Assembly: GCA_001302725.1 (NCBI GenBank) | Contig: LIZU01000005.1 | Span: 1-17,548, forward strand | DNA from: a candidate division Zixibacteria bacterium DG_27 | Lineage (GTDB): Bacteria > Zixibacteria > MSB-5A5 > DG-27 | Length of the DNA: 17,548 bases | Direction: 5' to 3' | In this document: positions 1-6,092 of the stretch, in pieces | Layout of the letters: the number at the start of each line of letters is the position of its first letter | How positions within the stretch are numbered: the stretch's first letter is position 1 | The notes under the pieces: generated by a model | The model's input: the letters and a program-made list of their open reading frames with translations, nothing else | What the model was told of the DNA's origin: nothing | The model's database searches: none | Made by a program: the position numbers and the translations under genes

Positions 1-76
1 CGGCCGTCATCGAACCTGCCGGCCCGGCGCCAATGACCACTACCTCGAATTTCTGAGAAACACCTTTCATAGTCAT
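1..76 (-). CDS. FAD-dependent oxidoreductase, N-terminus only (geranylgeranyl-reductase-like)
   Basis: The gene runs off the left edge, so only about 25 residues are visible. They read MTMKGVSQKFEVVVIGAGPA followed by GSMTA, a first beta strand plus the GxGPAG dinucleotide-binding loop of FAD-dependent oxidoreductases. The VVVIGAGPAGS wording is common in the geranylgeranyl reductase/digeranylgeranylglycerophospholipid reductase type of flavoprotein, but also occurs in other FAD enzymes, so the substrate cannot be named. Two ATG codons (76 and 70) are possible starts; neither has a clear Shine-Dalgarno site. It lies 138 bases downstream of the serpin pair, with an AT-rich stretch near 100-110 in between but no convincing -35 box. 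I am confident of the FAD-binding fold start and unsure of the enzyme class. Confidence 0.72.
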   Translation of the reverse strand, partial: MTMKGVSQKFEVVVIGAGPAGSMTA

Positions 77-196
77 GAAGAGATCTTGATCTGATTAGGA
101 TAATATAACGGCTGGGTTGAACAGATCTATATATCTAATCGGACTTGAGGTAGCTTTGGACGGCCGCCGAACGACGCCTCACTCTGCACCCACGCC

Positions 197-210
197 GAAT
201 CGGATGATTC
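197..210 (-). terminator. Stop-proximal hairpin after the downstream serpin
   Basis: The minus-strand RNA can form GAATC-ATCC-GATTC, a 5-bp stem beginning four bases after the serpin stop codon. No U-tract follows, so it is not a standard intrinsic terminator. It is listed because similar hairpins follow the last genes of other units in this window. Confidence 0.25.
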
Positions 211-214
211 TAGT

Positions 215-1411
215 CTACTCCCTTGGATCCATCACCCGACCGAGAAACAGGATGCTATTTGAACGGAGGTCACGAATCAGAAACAGAAACGGATGATCCG
301 CCCGGAAGACCGGTGGTCGTTGCCCGACCGCCCCCTTCTCCATCACAACGGCCGTTGCGGCGGCGGCCTCAGTGCCCTCTTCGTTCACCTCCACAAAGGC
401 CTTGTGGACCACAGCTGCGATGAAGAGTTCCTTCCTCCCGGTCATGCCGGAAAAGTCAGCTTCCTCGAAGGCATCAGTCATTCCCATTGACTTTAGGGCC
501 TGGTCCAGGCGGAAATCGCAGGTCATCTTGAATTTCGGCAAAGCCACCAGAACCTCTTGTTCGCGAAATCTCACCAGCCACTTCTTCAGACTTCCCGCCG
601 TGAGGGAGGGCTCAAAGTTCCTTATCCCGTCAGTCTCCTTGGGGAGAAAAACGACCATCGACAGGTCTCCGCCGAGGTAAGGCAGTTCCAGAGCCTGGAG
701 GTCATCCATCTCCATATATCTGAATTCCCCGTTCAGATGCATCATGGGGACGTTGACCTTCCCACCGGTCACCAGCGTGAAGGGAGCCTCCTGGGTCAGT
801 TCCTCTTTGAACCGGGAAGCCCAGTAGCCCTTGAAGTAGATGGCGTTGGTCAAAACCAGGCGGGTCCAGCTATTGATAATCCCCGGCTTGAGTAGGTCCG
901 TGATCTTGCCTCGGGTTTCTCCTTCGACCCAGGTGTTGATGGTTCTTCGTGCCGTCTCCCTGGCCTTTACGAAATCGACCTGGTTAAGCCCGCCGCCGTA
1001 ATTTTTCCTGACGAGCTCCCGGAACTCCTCCAGAAATCTGTAACCCTTCTGGCCCCACAAGGCGTTAGCGACGCTTAGCTCATACCGCCTTCCCCCCGGT
1101 CTACTGTTAAGCTCCATGAAGAGCTCTCGAAAGGCAGGATGCAGGCCTTCCTGCCCCAGCTCGAAGTGAAGGACCTCTGCCATCTGCCTCTCGGTGTTGC
1201 CACGGGCCCCGGCATAAGTCATCCCCAAGGCAGTGGAGATGCTGAAAGGTGAGAAGAACAGGTTCCCCTGCTCCTTCTTCAGCTGGGCGTAAAGGTCTAG
1301 TGCAAAGGCATTGTTGCCCTTAACTACGATTTCCTTATCGCTGATCTCTGAAGCGGTCGCCACTTGAGCGAGGACCAGTGAAACCACCAGGAACCATTGA
1401 ATTCTGTTCAT
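215..1411 (-). CDS. Secreted serpin, downstream copy of tandem pair
   Basis: A 398-residue serine protease inhibitor (serpin) with a Sec signal peptide (residues 1 to about 20, hydrophobic core FLVVSLVLAQVATA), so it should act outside the cytoplasm. The serpin fold is clear: FFSPFSISTALGMTYAGARG near residue 52, NALWGQKGYRF near 116, LTNAIYFKGYW near 187, and the C-terminal signature FRADHPFLFLIRD at 369-381. The reactive-centre loop begins at the hinge EEGTEAAAATA (344-354), whose small residues are typical of inhibitory serpins that insert their loop into sheet A. Counting as in antitrypsin puts P1-P1' near Gly360-Ala361, with Lys359 adjacent; loop length makes this uncertain. The start has the Shine-Dalgarno site AAGGAG. 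It lies 59 bases after a paralogous serpin, probably in one mRNA. The target protease is unknown: a host, competitor or self protease are all possible. Confidence 0.95.
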   Translation of the reverse strand: MNRIQWFLVVSLVLAQVATASEISDKEIVVKGNNAFALDLYAQLKKEQGNLFFSPFSISTALGMTYAGARGNTERQMAEVLHFELGQEGLHPAFRELFMELNSRPGGRRYELSVANALWGQKGYRFLEEFRELVRKNYGGGLNQVDFVKARETARRTINTWVEGETRGKITDLLKPGIINSWTRLVLTNAIYFKGYWASRFKEELTQEAPFTLVTGGKVNVPMMHLNGEFRYMEMDDLQALELPYLGGDLSMVVFLPKETDGIRNFEPSLTAGSLKKWLVRFREQEVLVALPKFKMTCDFRLDQALKSMGMTDAFEEADFSGMTGRKELFIAAVVHKAFVEVNEEGTEAAAATAVVMEKGAVGQRPPVFRADHPFLFLIRDLRSNSILFLGRVMDPRE

Positions 1412-1470
1412 TCAGACTTCTCCTTCAGGAAGACATGCTCTAACAGAATCGAGTTTGAATGGTCTTCAGC

Positions 1471-2673
1471 TCACTCCCTGGGGTCCATTACCCGACCCAT
1501 AAAAAGGATACTGTTTGAACGCAGGTCGCGGATCATGAACAGAAAGGGATGGTCCGCCCGGAAGATCGGTTGTGATGGAGGCGCCGACGTCAAGCCTACC
1601 ACAACACCGGTGGCGGCCGCAGCTTCGGTGCCCTCTTCGTTGACCTCGACAAAGGCTTTGTGCAGAACCGCAGTAATGAAGAGATCCTTCTTGCCGCTCA
1701 TGCCCGAGAGGTCAGCCCTGTCCTCATCGAAAACATCAGTCATCCCCATGGACTTCAGAACCTCGGCCAGGCTGAACTCAGAGGTCACCTTGAACTTCGG
1801 TAACGCAACGATGACCTCCTGTTCCCGAAGCTCCGATAGCCACCTCACCAGCTTCTCGGCAGTGAGCGATCTCTCGAATGCTCCTATGCCGCCCGCCTCC
1901 TTCGGGAGGAAGATGGTCATCGCCAAGGACTCTCCCACGTAAGACAGCTCCAGAGCCTGAAAATCCTCCGCCTCCATGTATTTGAAATCGGCAGTCTTGT
2001 GCATCATCGGGACGTCGGCTTTCCGGCTGCTGAAGAGTGTGAACGGAGCTGGTCGGGTCATCTCCTCCTCGAACTGCGAAATCCAAAACCCTTTGAAGTA
2101 GATGGCATTGGTCAAGACCAGCCGGGTCAGGCGATCCAGCACTCCCGGCTTGATAAGCTCCTTGATCTTGTCCTCGGTTTCCCTTTCAACCCAACTGTTT
2201 ATGGTCTGACGCGCAGTCTCCGTCGCTCCGATGAAGTCAACCTCATTGAGCCCGGCACCGTAATTCTCCTTGGTCAGCTCTAGAAACTTATCGAGGAATC
2301 GATAACCCTTCTGGCCCCACAACGCATTGGCGACGCTGAGCTGGTAGCCTCGTTGCCCCTCTTCCGTCTCTAGTTGATCGAGCAGTTCCCGAAAGGCCGC
2401 ATGCAGGCGTTTCTGCTCTAAGTCGAAATGCAAAACCTCCGCCATTTGTTTCTCAGTGCCGCCTCGCGCCCCGCTATAGGTCATCGCCAGTGCAGTTGAG
2501 ATGCTGTGAGGTGAGAAAAACAGGTTCCCGTCTCTGTCCTTCAACCGGGCGTAAAGGTCCAGCGCGAAAGCATTGTTCCCCTGTACCACCATTTCCGTGT
2601 CGGCAGTCCGGGAGCCGGTTGCCATCTGGGTGAGAGCCAATGAAACCAGAAGGAACGTTTGAATTATACCCAT
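1471..2673 (-). CDS. Secreted serpin, upstream copy of tandem pair
   Basis: A 400-residue serpin, paralogous to the next gene downstream and alignable almost without gaps. A signal peptide is visible (FLLVSLALTQMATG, residues 7-20), so it is exported; there is no lipobox. Family landmarks are FFSPHSISTALAMTYSGARG (52-71), LTNAIYFKGFW (188-198) and FRADHPFLFMIRD (371-383). The hinge EEGTEAAAATG (346-356) keeps the small side chains required for loop insertion, so inhibition is plausible. By antitrypsin numbering P1-P1' falls near Thr362-Ser363, with Leu361 adjacent. From P6 onward the loop (VVVGLTSAPPSQPI) differs strongly from the paralogue's (VVMEKGAVGQRPPV), while flanking sequence is nearly identical. 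The start codon follows a strong GGGAGG Shine-Dalgarno site. It is the first gene of a likely two-gene unit with a -10-like TATAAT about 42 bases upstream. Confidence 0.95.
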   Translation of the reverse strand: MGIIQTFLLVSLALTQMATGSRTADTEMVVQGNNAFALDLYARLKDRDGNLFFSPHSISTALAMTYSGARGGTEKQMAEVLHFDLEQKRLHAAFRELLDQLETEEGQRGYQLSVANALWGQKGYRFLDKFLELTKENYGAGLNEVDFIGATETARQTINSWVERETEDKIKELIKPGVLDRLTRLVLTNAIYFKGFWISQFEEEMTRPAPFTLFSSRKADVPMMHKTADFKYMEAEDFQALELSYVGESLAMTIFLPKEAGGIGAFERSLTAEKLVRWLSELREQEVIVALPKFKVTSEFSLAEVLKSMGMTDVFDEDRADLSGMSGKKDLFITAVLHKAFVEVNEEGTEAAAATGVVVGLTSAPPSQPIFRADHPFLFMIRDLRSNSILFMGRVMDPRE

Positions 2674-2714
2674 TTCAACCTCCCTTTCCTTAAAACATGT
2701 CTTTAGACAAGAGA

Positions 2715-2740
2715 ATTATACGTCTGAGTGGGGTTTTCAA
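2715..2740 (-). promoter_or_regulatory. Candidate promoter for the serpin pair
   Basis: On the minus strand a perfect TATAAT (2715-2720) is preceded by TTGAAA (2735-2740), but the spacer is only 14 bases, which is short for sigma70. The position, about 42 bases before the serpin ATG, is suitable. A second -10-like TATAAG lies further upstream, near 2764-2769. The exact promoter is therefore uncertain. Confidence 0.4.
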
Positions 2741-2897
2741 TACCATTGACCCGACGGTCTCAGCTTATACGGGGTTGACATGGACAATTGTGAGACACCG
2801 AATCAGGAAATCCGTTCAGGGAAACTGCGACGAGGCAATTGTCACAGTATACACATTGCTTTCAAAGCCAGCCTAAGGATGAGGTTTTCGGGGATGG

Positions 2898-2914
2898 CTC
2901 CCGCTCAACGGGAG
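2898..2914 (-). terminator. GC-rich hairpin just after the KOW-like gene
   Basis: CTCCCG-TTGAG-CGGGAG on the minus strand is a perfect 6-bp GC-rich stem with a 5-base loop, three bases after the stop codon at 2918. It lacks a U-tract (CCATCCCCG follows). It may mark the 3' end of this single-gene unit, by protecting the mRNA end or by atypical termination. Confidence 0.4.
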
Positions 2915-2917
2915 GTC

Positions 2918-4045
2918 TCACTCCTCTAACATCTCAACATTCGCTCTGGGGATGATTGCTTTCTCGCCGTTCTCGAACTCTACCTCTAACACCCTGGCGT
3001 GGGATTCCGATTCCAGTTCCTGCAGGGGAGAGGGCAGATCCGAGACATTCCCTAACCTGCCGAAATACGGTTGCCTGATTACTCGCACCGTACTACCGAC
3101 CGTCAGCCCCGGATTTTCGGCTGCCTCGGCCATCTCCAATTGAGAGATGTCTCCCTCCAGGAGAATCACCACCTCCGGACGGATAACCCCGGCGCGTATC
3201 TGGGTGGCGCCGTTGATGCAGGCCAGTTGTCCCTCCTTGGATTTCAAAAGATCGAAAGTCCTTTCCGCCATCATCATCTCTCCGAAGCCCTCGGTAACCA
3301 CTAAGGTAACACCCAGCTCTTCGGAACCGGTGATGGCCACGCCCAAATCGTGACCCAAAAAATCGCGCAGGTCCTGATCGTCGAAACCGCCTACAACCAC
3401 TCCTCTGGCTCCCACCGCTATCGCTTTCTTGATAGCGCCGGCGGTGACCAGGCTGCCTCCCACCACAACCTTTCCCCGGCAACTCTCATCAATCTCTTTG
3501 TCAGTGAGGACTGTTTTATTATCCGGGGAGACCATCTTCACCTCCCCAAAAGTCTCTCCACCGATCCCGAAGATCCCCTGGACAAAGGAGCCCCAGGTTT
3601 TGACCTCCACCCCCTCTTCGGGGAAGATCTCCGTCACCTCACCCCGGAGGTAGGCTTTGACCTCCACCGGCATCGGCGCCCCCCTCAGAAGCACCTGTCC
3701 GGTGATAGAAGATACGTTCTCAATGCTTCCCGAGATCTTGGCTTTGCAGGTAGAGGTGAAAAGTCCAAAGAAGCTCTTGGTCTTGGCGATAACCTCCCCC
3801 TCTTCCACAGCCTCCCCCGCCTTTTTGACCATGCAGTCGGGGACATCTTCGGGAGGCACTCCCAGGATATTTGCGACATTGACGGGCTCAACATTCCCCG
3901 GGAGATGAGTCCGCGCCACCACCGTATCCGGCTCCACCTTGTCGCCAACCTTGACGACCACCTCCCCTTTAAGAGGCAGAACCCTCCGCTTGGTTATCAA
4001 CATCCTGTCGGTGACCTTGAGTCCGGGAGTGTATGCGTGTGCCAT
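2918..4045 (-). CDS. Biotinyl-lipoyl-like and KOW-like domain protein, putative MutL partner
   Basis: A 375-residue soluble protein with no signal peptide, of a family I do not know by a formal name. Three regions are visible. Residues about 20-120 hold two half-barrel repeats like those of biotinyl/lipoyl or RnfC N-terminal domains (GEVVVKVGDKVEPDTVVART at 27-46 and KKAGEAVEEGEVIAK at 74-88), without the biotinylated MKM motif. Residues about 190-300 are alpha/beta (KVVVGGSLVTAGAIKKA, GARGVVVGGFDDQDL). Residues about 313-373 look like a KOW/SH3-type small barrel (GSTVRVIRQPYFGRLGNV ... EKAIIPRANVEML). My recollection is that such proteins tend to occur beside long-form MutL/GlmL genes in deep-branching bacteria; here MutL is two genes away. 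No metal-cluster cysteine motif is seen. It has its own promoter (4165-4192), a leader of about 110 bases, and a weak Shine-Dalgarno site (CGAGG). Function unknown. Confidence 0.8.
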   Translation of the reverse strand: MAHAYTPGLKVTDRMLITKRRVLPLKGEVVVKVGDKVEPDTVVARTHLPGNVEPVNVANILGVPPEDVPDCMVKKAGEAVEEGEVIAKTKSFFGLFTSTCKAKISGSIENVSSITGQVLLRGAPMPVEVKAYLRGEVTEIFPEEGVEVKTWGSFVQGIFGIGGETFGEVKMVSPDNKTVLTDKEIDESCRGKVVVGGSLVTAGAIKKAIAVGARGVVVGGFDDQDLRDFLGHDLGVAITGSEELGVTLVVTEGFGEMMMAERTFDLLKSKEGQLACINGATQIRAGVIRPEVVILLEGDISQLEMAEAAENPGLTVGSTVRVIRQPYFGRLGNVSDLPSPLQELESESHARVLEVEFENGEKAIIPRANVEMLEE

Positions 4046-4164
4046 AAGCCAGCCTCGTTCTTCTAATTGCTATGTATCCTCAGGTGCTGCTCCCTCCGCT
4101 GGTCCGCAGTTCCCCCTTACTGTCGTCCCGAGAAGTCAACAGGCAATTCCAAGGACGTGCTTGT

Positions 4165-4192
4165 AATATATTGACGAAGGCCTGGGTGTCAA
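4165..4192 (-). promoter_or_regulatory. Sigma70-type promoter for the KOW-like gene
   Basis: On the minus strand a perfect TTGACA (4187-4192) is followed after 16 bases by TATATT (4165-4170), one mismatch to the -10 consensus. The predicted transcription start near 4158 leaves a leader of about 110 bases. It is among the strongest promoters in the window. Confidence 0.75.
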
Positions 4193-4203
4193 CTGAAAGA
4201 TGG

Positions 4204-4217
4204 TGGCATTCATGCCA
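4204..4217. repeat. Short palindrome upstream of the 4165-4192 promoter
   Basis: TGGCAT-TC-ATGCCA has 6-bp arms and a 2-base centre and ends 12 bases upstream of the -35 box. Such a placement would suit a dimeric regulator, but a 6-bp palindrome can easily occur by chance. Confidence 0.3.
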
Positions 4218-4304
4218 AAGACACCCCAGGTGCGAGGCAACCAGGCAAGTTGGCAAAACCTCCGAGCTGAACGAATTCGCGTCGGCATACCATTATCACC
4301 ACCC

Positions 4305-5072
4305 TCACCGGGCGGTATAGCCGCCATCTATTACTAACTCAGAGCCGGTGACGAACTTGGATTCGTCGGAGGCAAGGTATAGGACGCCGTAAGCAATGTC
4401 GTTCGGCTCCCCGACATGGCCAATAGGATGCAGGTTATCTAATGCCTTTCGTCCCTCCTGCACGTTCCCCAGCGATTTGAGGTAACCTTCCACCATCGGG
4501 GTCCAGATGAAGCCGGGATGCACGGAATTTACTCTGATCTTGTCCTTCGCATAGAAGAGCGCGTCGGTCTTGGCCATGAGCCTCACCGCCCCCTTGGAGG
4601 CATGATACGGCGGCGCATCAGGTGCGCCCATAATCCCGTATATGGAAGACATGTCAATGATGCTGCCTCCGCCGGCTTTTTTCATGTAGGGAATGGCGTA
4701 CTTGGTGCAGAGGAAGACACCCTTGACATTGACACTGATGACCCGATCCCACTCCTCCGCCGTGATCTCGTGGGTCGGCTTGCTCACTCCCGCGATGCCG
4801 GCGTTGTTGACCAGAACGTCTATCTTGCTGAAGGTCTTCGCCACCTCGGAGAAAACCTTCTCAACCTCCTTTTCGTTGGCCACGTCAAGATGCCAGTACT
4901 CGGCCACTCCACCCGCACCCTTGATCTTCTCCGCCAGCTTCTTCCCCTCCTTGTCGAGGATATCGGTGACGGCTACCTTGGCCCCCTCTTTCGCCAGGAC
5001 TTCACAGCAGGCCTTGCCGATTCCCAAGGCGCCGCCGGTCACAATCGCCACTCTGTTTTCTACTCTGCCCAT
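4305..5072 (-). CDS. Classical short-chain dehydrogenase/reductase (SDR)
   Basis: A 255-residue NAD(P)-dependent oxidoreductase of the classical SDR family, of normal length. It has the cofactor loop TGGALGIG (residues 12-19), the structural NNAG (89-92), and the complete catalytic tetrad Asn115, Ser143, Tyr156, Lys160 (SSIYG ... YHASK). Asp37 at the end of the second beta strand (VAVTDILD) suggests a preference for NAD over NADP. The C-terminal SELVIDGGYTA is typical of sugar/steroid/3-oxoacyl-type SDRs, and the substrate cannot be inferred. An ATG 51 bases upstream is in frame, but the ATG at 5072 is chosen because it follows a near-perfect AAAGGAGG site and gives the usual MGRVENRVAIVTGG start. 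It sits alone between two non-coding regions of 259 and 239 bases, so it is probably its own unit. It is cytoplasmic. Confidence 0.94.
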   Translation of the reverse strand: MGRVENRVAIVTGGALGIGKACCEVLAKEGAKVAVTDILDKEGKKLAEKIKGAGGVAEYWHLDVANEKEVEKVFSEVAKTFSKIDVLVNNAGIAGVSKPTHEITAEEWDRVISVNVKGVFLCTKYAIPYMKKAGGGSIIDMSSIYGIMGAPDAPPYHASKGAVRLMAKTDALFYAKDKIRVNSVHPGFIWTPMVEGYLKSLGNVQEGRKALDNLHPIGHVGEPNDIAYGVLYLASDESKFVTGSELVIDGGYTAR

Positions 5073-5311
5073 TCTGAGTCCTCCTTTTTGAGTCTTGCTC
5101 GATCTTTCTCTCACTGCAGTCACTTCAATAGGCGAACCGCTTGTCGCTTTTGGCGCAGGTCGAACCGGTAAGATTAACCGTCCCCGGTTGGCGGTTGTTC
5201 CCTCCGCTCTCTACCGGGTTTTACGGTCGAGCTTCTGGAATCGGCCCACCAGGTATGATGTCGCGAACCGTTTTTGAGCTCGATTCTCCCTAGGTTCATC
5301 CGCGGGAGAGA
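5073..5311. other. Intergenic region upstream of the SDR with repeated CGAACCG
   Basis: No gene is supportable in these 239 bases. The heptamer CGAACCG occurs three times (5133-5139, 5161-5167, 5264-5270), two of them as GCGAACCG, and related AACCG/CGGTT words fill 5161-5195. I found no convincing -35/-10 pair for the SDR. The repeats could be operator sites for a regulator of the SDR. Confidence 0.35.
5285..5309 (-). terminator. Hairpin after the glycosyltransferase stop
   Basis: TCTCCC and GGGAGA form a 6-bp stem around a 13-base loop, starting three bases after the stop codon at 5312. There is no U-tract. It may mark the end of the MutL-glycosyltransferase unit. Confidence 0.3.
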
Positions 5312-6025
5312 CTATCGCTTACCAGCCACAGGCGGTTCTGTCCCTTCGGTGAAACGGTATTTAATGAGGGTCAGGATCGCCTTCACACCGTCGCGCCAGC
5401 TGAGTTTCTTTCCCTCTCTGAAGGAACGAGGGTAGTATTTGATCGGCACCTCCACGATCTGATAGCCGGCTCTCAACAGCTTGGCGGTGATCTCCGGCTC
5501 CCACTCGAAACCCTCCCCCTCAATATCTATCTGGGTTATGACCTCCCTTTTGAAGGCTTTGTAGCAGGTGGGCTCATCCGTCAACCTGCAGGAGAACAGA
5601 AGATTCGCTATCTTGGTGATGAGAACTCCTCCTAGATAGTATCTGAGGTAGGAGTGACGATTCTCCTTGTTGAGGTTTCTGGAACCATAGACAACGTTGG
5701 CACCATCCAACTTGAATTTGTCCAGTATGGGGATGAAATCCTGGGGGTCGTACTCTAAGTCAGCGTCCTGAACGATGATGACCTCTCCGGTGGCAACCTT
5801 CAAGCCGGACTTAAAGGCTCTCCCCTTACCGTAATTTCGGGGGTGATCTATGAGTCTGAGGTTCTCACGAATGGCAAATTCCCTGATTATTTCCGGGGAG
5901 CGATCGTTGGAGCCATCGTTCACAACGATTATCTCCTTTTCCACCGGAACCTGACGGACTTTCTCCAGCAGTGCCCCGATGGTTTCCTCCTCGTTGTAAC
6001 AGGGGATAATTATCGACAGCTTCAA
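5312..6025 (-). CDS. Family 2 glycosyltransferase, DPM1/polyprenyl-phosphate glycosyltransferase-like
   Basis: A 237-residue GT-A-fold glycosyltransferase of GT2 type, without membrane segments. It starts directly with the nucleotide-binding strand SIIIPCYNEEETI (4-16), then VVNDGSNDRSPEI (34-46), the metal-binding DAD at 87-89 (VQDADLEYDP), TDEPTCYKAF (149-158) and the acceptor-side GFEWEPEITAKL (172-183). This set matches single-domain dolichol/polyprenyl-phosphate mannosyl- or glucosyltransferases, which load a sugar on a lipid carrier for envelope glycan or protein glycosylation at the inner membrane face. The start codon is TTG at 6025: it is the only start between the in-frame upstream TAG and the conserved first strand, with AGGTAGGTG just upstream. 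It follows the MutL gene by 67 bases and is probably co-transcribed. The sugar and lipid acceptor are not determinable. Confidence 0.92.
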   Translation of the reverse strand: MKLSIIIPCYNEEETIGALLEKVRQVPVEKEIIVVNDGSNDRSPEIIREFAIRENLRLIDHPRNYGKGRAFKSGLKVATGEVIIVQDADLEYDPQDFIPILDKFKLDGANVVYGSRNLNKENRHSYLRYYLGGVLITKIANLLFSCRLTDEPTCYKAFKREVITQIDIEGEGFEWEPEITAKLLRAGYQIVEVPIKYYPRSFREGKKLSWRDGVKAILTLIKYRFTEGTEPPVAGKR

Positions 6026-6092
6026 AGAAGTGACACCTACCTACAGGGTGTATCCTATACTCTCACTGACCCCGTGCAGCTTCCTTGAAGAA

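Larger units (their letters stand above)
4046..4304. other. Intergenic leader region between SDR and KOW-like gene
   Basis: These 259 bases have no supportable gene. They hold the strong promoter at 4165-4192 and a leader of about 110 bases before the ATG at 4045. Upstream of the -35 is an imperfect-centre palindrome TGGCAT-TC-ATGCCA (4204-4217), a possible operator. I saw no cobalamin-riboswitch B12 box or other riboswitch signature by eye. Confidence 0.6.

Noticed and set aside
3350..4066. 238-codon open frame on the plus strand
   Set aside because: It lies fully opposite the KOW-like gene, has a His/Arg/Leu-rich composition typical of antisense frames, and has no ribosome-binding site.
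4046..4158. Cobalamin riboswitch in the leader of the KOW-like gene
   Set aside because: The idea was suggested by the MutL context, but I saw no B12 box or matching helices; a covariance search would be needed to exclude it fully.
5073..5123. 17-residue N-terminal extension of the SDR
   Set aside because: The extension spans the strong AAAGGAGG site of the internal ATG and has no site of its own.
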